A stretch of 64,000 bases of DNA, taken from the NCBI GenBank assembly GCA_052379845.1, contig JBQTCF010000016.1; one strand, 5' to 3'. Numbering within the stretch: position 1 is the stretch's first letter; the number at the start of each line of letters is the position of its first letter. A program made the translations under genes and the position numbers. This document shows positions 1 to 8,562 of the stretch, piece after piece. Under the pieces are notes generated by a model, which was given only the letters and a program-made list of their open reading frames with translations, was not told where the DNA came from and searched no databases. The DNA is from Roseinatronobacter sp052379845 (GTDB lineage: Bacteria; Pseudomonadota; Alphaproteobacteria; Rhodobacterales; Rhodobacteraceae).

Positions 1-929
1 CTTCCGACACCGGCCTTTGTCAGCAGGCGACGAAAATCAGTGGCAAGCAGCAAATCACGAAATGTGCGTGCCGACGGCGAAAGGGTCCGTCCGGCCAGAT
101 AGGCAAGCCCAATGCGTCGGAACATCGCGGGGCGTTCAAGGGGGCGCACGACCAATCCCTTCGCGCCCAGCACAGGCAGGGTAAGTGATGGCAGCGCGGT
201 CACGCCCAGGGCTTCTGCGACAAGCGCACCCGCTGTTGCAAGATGTGACACCTCGAAACGCGGTCGCAGGGTCAGGCCTTCATGCGCCATCGCAGAGTCG
301 ATAAGGGCGCGGACACTTGTGCCGGGCGACATGGCGATGAACGGCATAGAGACCAGCTCTTCCCAAGTGTAGCTTCTGACTTCGTCAAGGGGGCCACCCG
401 CCCAGGCGACCGCCATGAAGGGTTCCTCCAGCAGAGGTTTGAACGCCAGCCGGTCAGAGGCCGTGACTGCGCCCGCCGTAAAGCCAAGATCGGCGCGCCG
501 TTCCAGCAGGGCTGCGACAACGCCATCAGAAAGCGCGTCGAAAATCCGAACATCAACTTCGGGCCGGTCCGCAGCAAAGCGCGCGATGATTGACGGCAGT
601 AATCCGGCGGTCACCGAGGGTAACCCGGCAAGTGTCAGTTGCCCGCGGCGCGCTGCCAGAAAAACGTCGAATTCGTCCAGTGCGGTTTCGGTTTCTGCAA
701 GAATGCGCCCGCCCAGTTCCAGCAGTCGGTGGCCTTGCGGCGTCAATTCCACATTGCGCGTGTCGCGGTCAAACAACCGGACATCCAACTTAACCTCTAT
801 GCGGGCGATCAACCGGCTTAGGGCAGAACTGGACAGGCCCACGGCCTCGGCGGCGCTGCGGAAGTTCTTATACTCTGCCAGTCGGACAAAAGCCTGAAGT
901 TCGAACAAGTCCAGATTGATGCGTTTCAT
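1..929 (-). CDS. LysR-family transcriptional regulator (3' end beyond window)
   Basis: Reads from an ATG at 929 down through base 3 without a stop, giving at least 309 residues, so only the last few codons are missing. The N-terminus (MKRINLDLFELQAFVRLAEY) and the following helix-turn-helix (about residues 18-60, with FRSAAEAVGLSSSALSRLI) are typical of LysR regulators; the rest is the LysR substrate-binding fold, with a conserved LTLAGLPSVTAGLLPSI strand-helix start near residue 95. It is divergent from the TAXI transporter gene starting at 1161, and LysR proteins usually regulate their divergent neighbour, so it probably responds to the transported substrate. That link is inference; the effector is unknown. 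Confidence 0.9.
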   Translation of the reverse strand, partial: MKRINLDLFELQAFVRLAEYKNFRSAAEAVGLSSSALSRLIARIEVKLDVRLFDRDTRNVELTPQGHRLLELGGRILAETETALDEFDVFLAARRGQLTLAGLPSVTAGLLPSIIARFAADRPEVDVRIFDALSDGVVAALLERRADLGFTAGAVTASDRLAFKPLLEEPFMAVAWAGGPLDEVRSYTWEELVSMPFIAMSPGTSVRALIDSAMAHEGLTLRPRFEVSHLATAGALVAEALGVTALPSLTLPVLGAKGLVVRPLERPAMFRRIGLAYLAGRTLSPSARTFRDLLLATDFRRLLTKAGVG

Positions 930-1160
930 GCACTGAATAATGATATACTTTCACTTCTATCACCAGTCCAAAATCGGCATGATCTGTGCCACGGCCTTTG
1001 GGAGGGGGCAGACGATCACACGGGGAGGGAGGCCCCGGAACCGTATTTCCCTTGAACCTGATTGCAAACGGACCCTGAATTCCGAATGCCGAAATTTCCG
1101 TGGTGCAGCGCAGTCGCGCAGCCTGAATATTATTCTATGACAGCAACCCAGGAGTGCTTC

Positions 1161-2132
1161 ATGTCCCTTCGCAATATTCTACTTGGCGGTGCTGCCGTCT
1201 TCGCGCTGACATTGCCAACACAGGCGTCCGAAAGGCTTTTGATCGGGTCCACATCGGCGTCATCCAGCCATTACGGCTACTTTGTTGCCGTGGCCCAGCT
1301 TGTAAACGAGCGCGTTCCCGATGTGGAAACATCGGTTGTTGAAACTGGCGCCACCTTGGACAATCTGCGCCGCATTCAGCGCGGTCAGGTTGACTTGGGC
1401 CTTGTCACCACCAATGTTGCGCATCACGCGCTTGCGGGCACGAACGAGTTTGACGGGCAGCCTGTCGAAACCCAACTGCTGTGGGTTTACACAGCCGCGC
1501 CCCAAAATGTGGTTGTGCGCCAGGATGCGGGGGTTTCCAGCATGGCAGACCTGCAAGGCATGCGTTTCAACCCCGGTATCCGCGGTTCCGCAACCGAGCA
1601 GACATCCGAGGCGGTATTTGAAGCGCTTGGAATAGCGCCTGCACATGTGCGCGGGTCCACCACCGACGTGGTGGATATGATCAAGGACAATCGCGTGATT
1701 GGCTATGTGAAATCCGGCGCGGGCACACGGCTTGACGCCTCAACACTTGATATTGCGACATTCACATCCATCAACGTGCTCAGCCTGACCAACGAACAAC
1801 AGCAGATCTTGCGCGCCGAAATGCCGGATATTTCTGTTGTCGATATTCCTGCAAGCCCGGATGATGGCATGCCCGCCTACACAACCTGGAGTTTCGGGGT
1901 GGGCGTCGCGGCCAGCCCCGACCTGAGCGAGGAAACCGCGTATCAGATCGTGCGCACCATCATGGAAGATGACACCGCACAAGCCAATGCAATGGCGGAA
2001 TTGCGCGGCGCGAACCTTGCTGAACTGACAGTCACATATGGCACAATCCCGTTGCATCCGGGCGCATATCGCTGGTTCAGCGAGCAGGGCATAGATGTTC
2101 CCGCGCATTTGATGCCAGTGTCAGCGCAATAA
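1161..2132 (+). CDS. TAXI-family TRAP transporter solute-binding protein
   Basis: A 323-residue periplasmic binding protein. The N-terminus is a signal peptide (MSLRNILLGGAAVFALTLPT, cleavage after QAS), followed by the TAXI-type start STSASSSHYGYFVAVAQLVN. The ATG at 1161 is chosen because the signal peptide begins there and CCAGGAG lies six bases upstream; in-frame starts further upstream add non-hydrophobic residues. TAXI proteins capture a carboxylate or amino-acid-like ligand and hand it to a fused DctQM permease, which is exactly the next gene. The ligand cannot be read from sequence. It is the first gene of a probable four-gene operon to 5720. Confidence 0.9.
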   Translation: MSLRNILLGGAAVFALTLPTQASERLLIGSTSASSSHYGYFVAVAQLVNERVPDVETSVVETGATLDNLRRIQRGQVDLGLVTTNVAHHALAGTNEFDGQPVETQLLWVYTAAPQNVVVRQDAGVSSMADLQGMRFNPGIRGSATEQTSEAVFEALGIAPAHVRGSTTDVVDMIKDNRVIGYVKSGAGTRLDASTLDIATFTSINVLSLTNEQQQILRAEMPDISVVDIPASPDDGMPAYTTWSFGVGVAASPDLSEETAYQIVRTIMEDDTAQANAMAELRGANLAELTVTYGTIPLHPGAYRWFSEQGIDVPAHLMPVSAQ

Positions 2133-2166
2133 GAAATGCCGGGCAAGGACCATGGAAGGGATTGTC

Positions 2167-4044
2167 ATGCGTGAAACGCTTTCCAAGGGCCTTGCCCTGA
2201 TCATTGGCTTTTTTGTTTTTTATACTGCCGCCACCGGGCCATTCGAAAGCCTGATCCAGCGCGCTTTGTTTGTCGGGCTTGTTGTCGCGCTTGGTTTGAC
2301 GATCTACCCGCTTGGCGCAGGCAAATCGTGGCAGCGCATCGGGTTGGCAATTGATCTGGCCCTTGCCAGCGTAACAATTGCGGCCTGTGGCTATATTGTT
2401 GTGAACTACGATACGATAATGACATCTTTGCCATGGGCAACGGCGAGCGACAAATTCCTGACATTGGGTCTGGTGATCACGCTTTTGGAAATTGGCCGAC
2501 GTGCGGTCGGGCTCATCTTTCCAGTCCTTGTTTTGACGGGGCTTGCCTATGCGTTGCTGGGTCATCATTTGCCCGGTGCGCTGGGGCATCGAGGCTTTGA
2601 CGCGGATTTTGTGACCGAGACCATCTTTCTGGGTGATCTGGGGGTCTGGGGTATGTTGGTGGGCATTGCCTCCACTGTTATCGCCGCGTTTGTCCTGTTC
2701 GGGGCGCTGTTGCTGCATACTGGCGGGGGGCAGGCTTTCATGGATCTGGCCATGCGCCTTGGCGGCAAAAGTCCCGGTGGCGCGGCCAAGATTGCCACAA
2801 TTTCATCTGGGTTGTTTGGTATGGTCAGCGGCAGTGCGGTTGCAAATGTCGCCACCACTGGCAATTTCACTATTCCGATGATGAAACGGCTTGGTTACCC
2901 CCGCCCCTTTGCTGCCGCAGTGGAGGCTGTGGCCTCTACCGGGGGGCAGATCGCGCCGCCCATCATGGGGGCCGCCGCTTTTGTGATGGCCGAGATCCTT
3001 GGCGTCAGCTACCTGACAGTGATGATTGCAGCAATTCTACCGGCGATGTTGTTCTATGTATCCGTGTTTGTCACCGTTCATATTACGGCCATTCGCCGCG
3101 GTCTGCGCATTGTGCCCGAACATGAACTGCCCGCATGGCGCGAGATTGTCGCGCCCAGACGCGTGCTGCCAATCATTGCCGCGCTTGGCCTTTTGTTCGC
3201 CGGAATCTTCCTTGGCAGGTCCATCGCCACAGCGGCATTTTGGGGCATCATGGGGCTACTGATTGCCTTCGTTGTAACGCGGGCGGGGCAAATGCCCTGG
3301 CGGGACATGGTGGCGCGCGTTCTGGACGGGTTTGGCGATGCGGGGCGCGGGTTGGTTATCATCGGGGTCTTGCTGGCAGGGGCGCAAATCCTTGTGTCCA
3401 TGATCAACCTGACGGGAATAGGCGTGACGCTAAGTTCGATGATTGTCAGTCTTGCGGGGGACCGCACCTTTTTTGTCGCGCTGATTGTGGCGGGCGTTTG
3501 CCTGATTATGGGGATGGGCCTGCCAACAACTGCGGCCTATGTGCTGGTGGCGGCGGTCCTTGCGCCAGCGATGACAGCGGTGGGTGTGGACCCGCTGGCC
3601 GCGCATATGTTCGTGTTCTATTTCGCAACCTTATCAGTCATCACGCCGCCTGTTTGCGTCGCGGTTTTCGTGGGGGCGGGTATTGCCGGGACAAACTGGC
3701 TGCCAGCCGCCATAGAGGCCGTGCGCCTTGCCGCCGTCGTATATGTCGTGCCCTTTATGATCTTGCTGTATCCGGGCATGGTTGGTCAGGGCGGGGCGCT
3801 TGCCATTACTGAAGCCGCCATGTCCGGGCTGGTGCTTGTCATTGCGATCCCCGGTTTGCTAAGTGGTCAGCCACTTTTCGGGAACCGCTATGGTGATGCG
3901 CTGGCCTATCTGTTGGCCGTCGTGCTTGCGATTATGCCGCACTGGATTGGGCCGCCGCTGGCGCTTGGGGTGCTTGCTGTCGGGTTTTGGCAGCGCCGTG
4001 TGCACCTACGGCAAGTTCAGGCCGCCAATGCACAGGAAGGTTAG
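2167..4044 (+). CDS. TRAP transporter fused permease (4TM/12TM)
   Basis: About 625 residues, rich in membrane segments, matching the fused DctQ-DctM permeases that partner TAXI binding proteins. The conserved core is clear: GMVSGSAVANVATTGNFTIP, then GGQIAPPIMGAAAFVMAEIL near residues 260-285, and MGMGLPTTAAYVLVAA in the second half. The ATG at 2167 has GGAAGGG with six-base spacing; an in-frame ATG at 2152 has its nearest purine run too close. It lies 34 bases after the binding protein and five bases before the AtuA-like gene, so import and catabolism look co-transcribed. It should act in the inner membrane as a cation-coupled secondary importer. Confidence 0.92.
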   Translation: MRETLSKGLALIIGFFVFYTAATGPFESLIQRALFVGLVVALGLTIYPLGAGKSWQRIGLAIDLALASVTIAACGYIVVNYDTIMTSLPWATASDKFLTLGLVITLLEIGRRAVGLIFPVLVLTGLAYALLGHHLPGALGHRGFDADFVTETIFLGDLGVWGMLVGIASTVIAAFVLFGALLLHTGGGQAFMDLAMRLGGKSPGGAAKIATISSGLFGMVSGSAVANVATTGNFTIPMMKRLGYPRPFAAAVEAVASTGGQIAPPIMGAAAFVMAEILGVSYLTVMIAAILPAMLFYVSVFVTVHITAIRRGLRIVPEHELPAWREIVAPRRVLPIIAALGLLFAGIFLGRSIATAAFWGIMGLLIAFVVTRAGQMPWRDMVARVLDGFGDAGRGLVIIGVLLAGAQILVSMINLTGIGVTLSSMIVSLAGDRTFFVALIVAGVCLIMGMGLPTTAAYVLVAAVLAPAMTAVGVDPLAAHMFVFYFATLSVITPPVCVAVFVGAGIAGTNWLPAAIEAVRLAAVVYVVPFMILLYPGMVGQGGALAITEAAMSGLVLVIAIPGLLSGQPLFGNRYGDALAYLLAVVLAIMPHWIGPPLALGVLAVGFWQRRVHLRQVQAANAQEG

Positions 4045-4048
4045 TATC

Positions 4049-5389
4049 ATGAGAACGGTCCGAATTGGTGCAGGGGCTGGCTTTTCCGGGGATCGGATTG
4101 AACCGGCTGTTGACCTTGCAGAAAAAGGGGATCTGGACTTTCTTGTTTTTGAATGTCTGGCAGAACGCACAATCGCGCTTGCCCAACAGGCGTTGCTGCG
4201 TGATCCCAATGCCGGGTATGACCCCATGCTGGTTGCGCGGATGCGCGCAGTTCTGCCCGCCTGCCATAAGCATGGGGTGCGGATTATTACCAATATGGGC
4301 GCCGCCAACCCTTTTGCCGCAGCGCAAGCCGTGCGCGCAGTGGTGCAGGACCTTGGCCTTCATGGGATGCGGGTTGCCGCCATAAGCGGCGATGACGTGC
4401 TGGCAGAAGTCAAATCCGGCGATTACCGGCTGGATGAGACGGGCCAGCCTGTATCTGCGCTTGGCAGCAAGCTGATTTCGGCAAATGCCTATCTTGGCGC
4501 GGCCCCGATTGCGCAGGCGTTGGACAGGGGCGCCGATATTGTGATCACCGGCCGTGCCGCTGATCCTGCCCTTTTCCTTGGTCCGCTTGTGCATGCGTTC
4601 GGGTGGTCCATGAACGACTGGGGCCGCCTTGGGCGGGGCACGATTGTCGGCCATCTGCTGGAATGCGCTGGCCAGATAACGGGCGGCTATTTCGCAGACC
4701 CCGGTTACAAGGATATCCCCGATCTGGCACGCCTTGGTTTCCCCATCGGAGAGGTTGACGAGGACGGAAATATGACAGTGACCAAACTGCCCGGAACAGG
4801 GGGGGCGGTCACCCCGGCAACAGTGAAAGAACAGCTGTTGTATGAAATTCATGACCCCCGCCGATACCTTCAGCCTGATGTAATCGCAGATTTTTCCGGC
4901 GTCAGGATTGAAGAAACAGGCCCCGATACAGTCCGCGTGACGGGGGGGGATGGCTGCGCAAGAACCGGGCTTCTGAAAGTTTCGGTGGGCTATATCGATT
5001 CCTATGTCGGCGAGGGGCAGATTTCCTATGCAGGACCCGGCGCGATGGAGCGGGGGCGTCTGGCCATCGAAATTGTCGCGGAACGCCTGAAGATTACCGG
5101 TGTCCCCTGCGCAGAAACACGCGGCGAATTGATTGGCGTGGATTCCATCCTTGGCGCACGGCTTTCGGGCAATTGCACTGCACCGCGGGAAGTGCGCGTG
5201 CGCTTTGTTGGTCGGACAGATTGCCGCGCAGATGCCGAACGTGTCGGAAACGAAGTGGAATCGCTGTATCTTAACGGACCTGCGGGCGGCGGTGGTGCGG
5301 CAAAATCCACGCGTGAAATTGTTGGTATAGTGTCGACATTTGTGCCGGAAAACCGGGTCACCCCAAGCATTCACATTCAGGAGGCCTGA
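4049..5389 (+). CDS. AtuA family (DUF1446) protein
   Basis: 446 residues beginning MRTVRIGAGAGFSGDRIEPA, with a glycine-rich start typical of the acyclic terpene utilization protein AtuA (DUF1446) family. The internal stretch ITNMGAANPFAAAQAVRAVV and the DIVITGRAADPALFLGPLVH segment are family hallmarks as I recall them. The start is set by AGGAAGG at 4034-4040. AtuA is needed for citronellol/geraniol growth in Pseudomonas but its chemistry is not established, and homologues occur with many unrelated catabolic sets. Here it sits behind a TAXI importer and is followed one base later by a separate gene for the AtuA C-terminal domain, so the usual two-domain protein is encoded as two chains. The role is inferred only from context. 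Confidence 0.85.
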   Translation: MRTVRIGAGAGFSGDRIEPAVDLAEKGDLDFLVFECLAERTIALAQQALLRDPNAGYDPMLVARMRAVLPACHKHGVRIITNMGAANPFAAAQAVRAVVQDLGLHGMRVAAISGDDVLAEVKSGDYRLDETGQPVSALGSKLISANAYLGAAPIAQALDRGADIVITGRAADPALFLGPLVHAFGWSMNDWGRLGRGTIVGHLLECAGQITGGYFADPGYKDIPDLARLGFPIGEVDEDGNMTVTKLPGTGGAVTPATVKEQLLYEIHDPRRYLQPDVIADFSGVRIEETGPDTVRVTGGDGCARTGLLKVSVGYIDSYVGEGQISYAGPGAMERGRLAIEIVAERLKITGVPCAETRGELIGVDSILGARLSGNCTAPREVRVRFVGRTDCRADAERVGNEVESLYLNGPAGGGGAAKSTREIVGIVSTFVPENRVTPSIHIQEA

Positions 5390-5390
5390 C

Positions 5391-5720
5391 ATGCGCTTGC
5401 GTGAAATTGCCCATTCCCGCACGGGGGACAAGGGCGATACGTCCAATATTTCGGTCATCGCGTTCGATCAGAAAGATTTTGCGCTGATTGCCCGCGAAGT
5501 GACCGCGGAACGTGTGCGCGAGCATTTCAAGGGTTTGGTCACCGGCGAGGTGCTGCGCTATGAGTTGCCCCAATTAGGCGCGCTGAATTTCGTTATGCGC
5601 GGCGCTTTGCGCGGCGGGGTGACCCGGTCCTTGGCGCTTGACGCCCATGGCAAATGCCTTGGCTCTGCGATACTGGACCTTGAAGTGCATGACGCAGCCG
5701 CAGAACACCTGACCGGGTAG
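5391..5720 (+). CDS. AtuA-like ferredoxin-fold domain protein
   Basis: A 109-residue protein (MRLREIAHSRTGDKGDTSNI start) that matches the small C-terminal domain often fused to AtuA/DUF1446 proteins. The GDKGDTSNI motif near residues 13-21 is its signature. A perfect AGGAGG sits at 5379-5384, six bases before the ATG, and the gene follows the AtuA gene by one base, so the two products are probably made together and form a complex. No catalytic residue can be assigned from sequence. It is the last gene of the TRAP operon; the sequence after it shows no clear gene until 6130. Confidence 0.82.
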   Translation: MRLREIAHSRTGDKGDTSNISVIAFDQKDFALIAREVTAERVREHFKGLVTGEVLRYELPQLGALNFVMRGALRGGVTRSLALDAHGKCLGSAILDLEVHDAAAEHLTG

Positions 5721-6129
5721 AGTGCCGTTCTGACAGGCAAGGAGCCGGCCGAACACGACGCGCCTGGACGCCAAAAACAGCTTGATCAAGACGGATACTC
5801 TAAACAACTGGTTTCCGCGCGTCTGGCCGAAGAAGGGCGTGCTGTAGGCAACGCTGCCGATACTGAACCCCACACTGGTGCGTAAAATCGCAACTGCACT
5901 GGCCGGGGCGCAGCGGGTCTGGCGCGTGCGGTGCACAACAGTCACGCCCTTGCAGAATATGCCCGCAATACTTCTATCATTGACGCGCAAGGATGTTGCG
6001 CTTCTGGCGCATGACACGTTCCAGCGGGTGGAACAGCTGCATTTGTCGCCGGGTAAGCTTGGAGTGATGCCCCTGCATGGGGTCACCACTTAAGACGGCT
6101 GCGTGCAACGTGGCAGGCACGACACGGGT
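5721..6129. other. Intergenic stretch with possible decayed coding sequence
   Basis: About 400 bases with no convincing intact gene. One plus-strand frame is readable from about 5740 to a TAA near 6091 but is broken by a TAG near 5845; the readable part includes KNSLIKTDTLNNWFPRVWP before the stop and LSPGKLGVMPLHGVTT at the end. The composition looks protein-like, so this may be the remnant of a lost gene, but I do not recognise the family. No terminator with a T-run was found after 5720. Confidence 0.4.
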
Positions 6130-6417
6130 TTACAAGACCCCCTCGACAATCACGACATGTGCCGCGCTGCCCCCGACGCGGCGCAGTCTTGCGGCTGTGT
6201 ATTCCGGGCTGTGGTAACAGGCGCGCGCATCGGCCAAGCTGGGGAATTCTATGATGACATGCCTTTCGAAGCGGGGGCCTTCCAAGGTTTCGGCATCCCC
6301 GCCACGCGCCAAGAAGCGCGCGCCAAATCTTGCAAATGCGGCAGGGGCCAGCGCCTGATAATCTGAATAGGCGACCGGGTCATGCACAGTAACATGCGCG
6401 ATCCAATATGCAGTCAT
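6130..6417 (-). CDS. DUF1330 family protein
   Basis: 95 residues, a single small dimeric alpha-beta barrel domain of the DUF1330 family (start MTAYWIAHVTVHDPVAYSDY, with the RHVIIEFPSLADARACYHSP segment carrying the conserved FPS-A-CYHS-EY pattern). Members are often found inside catabolic operons of Rhodobacterales but the activity is not established. The start overlaps the end of the GntR regulator gene by four bases (ATGA type), so the two are translationally coupled and probably belong to the control and chemistry of the cluster transcribed the other way from 7194. Confidence 0.88.
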   Translation of the reverse strand: MTAYWIAHVTVHDPVAYSDYQALAPAAFARFGARFLARGGDAETLEGPRFERHVIIEFPSLADARACYHSPEYTAARLRRVGGSAAHVVIVEGVL

Positions 6418-7097
6418 TCTTTCTGCTCCAGTGCGTGATGCGCGATTTCTGCGGCGTCGCGCAGGTGGTTTTGCACAGCGCTGCGCGCTGCGTCCGGGTC
6501 ATGTGCGCAGATCGCGTGATAGATGCGCTGCATATGCGCATAGCCAGAGATGCTTCGGCCCTTCGCGCCAAGCGTAATCGCGCGCAACCGGGAAATACGC
6601 CCGTTCAGACGCTGCACAATTTCCCACGCGACCTGTTGGCCGGCCGATGTGAAGATCACTTCGTAGAAATGTGTCGTGGCGTCCAGCAATGTTTGGGGAT
6701 GTGCGCTGTCATATGCGCTGCGCAGCTGCGCAAGTGCCGCTGTCAGTTCGGCGATCAAATCTGGCGTTGCAGACTTGGCGCAGGCGGCGGCGGCGTCTGC
6801 CTCCAGCAAGGCGCGGATGTTGTAGATCTGTGCAGCAACAGGCCAGTTCAGCGTTGCAACGACCGGGCCGCTGCGCGGCTGGGTCTCGACCAGCCCTTCG
6901 GCTTCAAGCACGCGGATCGCCTCGCGGATGACAGAGCGCGACACACCAAGCTGGTCGCATAATGTCCGTTCCACCAGTCGTGCCCCACTGGCGAAATGGC
7001 CGGAAATGACCGCTTTTCGTAGCCGCTCGACGGCCAGTTCACGCAATGTCGTGGCCGCGAAGTCGATTCTTAGATCAGTGTGTTCTGGCGCGCTCAT
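6414..7097 (-). CDS. GntR-family regulator with FCD domain
   Basis: 227 residues. An N-terminal winged helix-turn-helix (about residues 15-80, with LVERTLCDQLGVSRSVIREA) is followed by an all-helical FCD ligand domain of the FadR subgroup. FCD regulators usually repress catabolic operons and release DNA when they bind a pathway acid, often with a metal held by histidines (H in THFYEVIF fits). It is divergent from the catabolic operon starting at 7194, and a perfect palindrome of the kind FadR-type proteins bind (TGGTATACCA) lies between them at 7156-7165, so it is the likely local repressor. Confidence 0.92.
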   Translation of the reverse strand: MSAPEHTDLRIDFAATTLRELAVERLRKAVISGHFASGARLVERTLCDQLGVSRSVIREAIRVLEAEGLVETQPRSGPVVATLNWPVAAQIYNIRALLEADAAAACAKSATPDLIAELTAALAQLRSAYDSAHPQTLLDATTHFYEVIFTSAGQQVAWEIVQRLNGRISRLRAITLGAKGRSISGYAHMQRIYHAICAHDPDAARSAVQNHLRDAAEIAHHALEQKE

Positions 7098-7155
7098 ATG
7101 ATTTTTCTACGCAGTGTTTGGCAATGTTGCAAGAAATGTTTGACAGATGGTCATA

Positions 7156-7165
7156 TGGTATACCA
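7156..7165. promoter_or_regulatory. Putative GntR/FCD operator palindrome
   Basis: TGGTATACCA is a perfect ten-base palindrome lying 29 bases upstream of the start of the DUF1185 gene and 59 bases upstream of the GntR gene on the other strand. Its TGGT-N2-ACCA form agrees with operators known for FadR-subfamily GntR regulators. A further ATACCA half-site follows at 7168-7173. Binding is inference from motif and position. Confidence 0.6.
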
Positions 7166-7193
7166 ACATACCAGCAGAGAGAAGGAGCTTTGG

Positions 7194-7796
7194 ATGCCGG
7201 CACTGATTCGCAAAACCCTTACATTCGTTGAAACCACGTTCATTGAAGGCGGCAAGGCCGCGCCAGTGCCGCTGACCTTGATTGGCGCGGCAGCAGTCAT
7301 TCGCAACCCATGGGCCGGGCAGGGCTTTGTCGAAGATCTGAAGCCCGCAATTCACGATGCTGCACCCGGTCTTGGCGAATTGCTGACGGGCATGATCCTT
7401 GACGCGGCGGGCGGGGCCGAAAAGGTTGAAGCCTATGGCAAAGCCGCAATCGTCGGATTGGAGGGCGAAGTTGAACACGCAAGCGCGCTGATCCACACCT
7501 TGCGCTTTGGCAATCACTACCGTCAGGCGCTGGGCGCGAAAACCTATCTTGCGTTCACCAATATTCGGGGCGCGGCGAATACCCCCGTCATGATCCCGCT
7601 GATGGACAAGCATGATGAAGGGCGGCGGTCGCATTACCTTACGGTGCATTTCGCCATCCCGGATGCGCCTGCCGCAGATGAGATTGTGGTCGCGCTTGGC
7701 GCATCAACCGGGGGGCGGCCCCATCACCGTATCGGCGACCGCTATCAGGATCTAAGGGATTTGGGCCATGATCTCAACAATCCTGCATCTATCTGA
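7194..7796 (+). CDS. DUF1185 'amino acid synthesis' family protein
   Basis: 200 residues (MPALIRKTLTFVETTFIEGG start). It belongs to the family labelled 'amino acid synthesis' (DUF1185); the conserved segments are RNPWAGQGFVEDL, the central GKAAIVGLEGEVEHASALIH and the late HYLTVHFAIPDAPAADEIVV. The family label is not backed by a defined reaction as far as I know. The ATG at 7194 has GAAGGAG with good spacing. It is the first gene of the operon downstream of the putative GntR operator, and its 3' end overlaps the hydrolase gene by 29 bases. Members recur beside hydrolases and flavin monooxygenases, which suggests a catabolic rather than biosynthetic role. Confidence 0.85.
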   Translation: MPALIRKTLTFVETTFIEGGKAAPVPLTLIGAAAVIRNPWAGQGFVEDLKPAIHDAAPGLGELLTGMILDAAGGAEKVEAYGKAAIVGLEGEVEHASALIHTLRFGNHYRQALGAKTYLAFTNIRGAANTPVMIPLMDKHDEGRRSHYLTVHFAIPDAPAADEIVVALGASTGGRPHHRIGDRYQDLRDLGHDLNNPASI

Positions 7797-8562
7797 AGGA
7801 CTGGCCGTCCGCGCCTTGGTGGCCGGGCAGGGAACCCCGGTCTTGTTGATACATGGCGTGGGCCTATGCGCCGAAGCCTGGGCGCCGCAATTCGATGCTT
7901 TCGCTGCCGATCACCGTGTGATTGCCGTGGATATGCCGGGCCATGGCGCAAGTGACCGCTTGCCCGGAACGCCGGTTCTGGCTGATTTCGTGGCGTGGGC
8001 CGCGCAGGTGATCATGGCGCTGGATTGCGGCCCCGTTGCAGTCGTCGGCCATTCCATGGGCGCATTGATTGCAACAGGGCTTGCAGTCGAGCATCCCCAG
8101 CTGGTGTCCTGTGCAGCCCTTCTGAACCCGGTCTATCAGCGAAGCGCAGCGGCCCGCGCGGCCGTTATGGAACGGGCGGCGCAAATTGCAGCAGCAGATT
8201 TCGACCCGGAAGCGCCGCTTGATCGCTGGTTTGACCCCGAAGAAGGGGAACTGCGCATGCTGACCAGTCAATGGCTGCGTCAGAACAGCCCCGAAGGATA
8301 CGGGGCCGCCTACCGTGCCTTTGCCGCAGGTGACAGCGTGTATGCAGGCCGCATCGCGCAGATCAGTTGCCCGCTTCTTGCGCTGACAGGGGCAAATGAC
8401 CTGAACTCTACGCCCGCAATGGCCACGGCTTTGGCAGATGCCGCGCCTTTCGGGCGTGCCGTGATCATAGATGGGCACCGTCACATGGTGCATTTGACCG
8501 CACCTGATGTGGTTTCGCAAGAATTGCGCAATTGGCTTGTCCCTGCGGAGGTATCGTCATGA
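7768..8562 (+). CDS. Alpha/beta hydrolase
   Basis: 264 residues of the alpha/beta hydrolase fold. The oxyanion-hole HGVG motif is near residue 29, the nucleophile elbow GHSMG places Ser96, and a late HRHMVHLTAPD segment supplies the catalytic histidine. It could cleave an ester, a carbon-carbon bond (meta-cleavage type) or an amide in the pathway; the sequence does not decide. Its start overlaps the DUF1185 gene and its stop overlaps the flavin reductase start (ATGA), so translation is coupled in both directions. Confidence 0.9.
   Translation: MISTILHLSEGLAVRALVAGQGTPVLLIHGVGLCAEAWAPQFDAFAADHRVIAVDMPGHGASDRLPGTPVLADFVAWAAQVIMALDCGPVAVVGHSMGALIATGLAVEHPQLVSCAALLNPVYQRSAAARAAVMERAAQIAAADFDPEAPLDRWFDPEEGELRMLTSQWLRQNSPEGYGAAYRAFAAGDSVYAGRIAQISCPLLALTGANDLNSTPAMATALADAAPFGRAVIIDGHRHMVHLTAPDVVSQELRNWLVPAEVSS

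Noticed and set aside
3932..5458. Long minus-strand open frame opposite the AtuA gene
   Set aside because: It is the mirror of a gene with strong family motifs in high-GC DNA; the translated sequence is rich in Cys, Arg and His and shows no domain or ribosome site.
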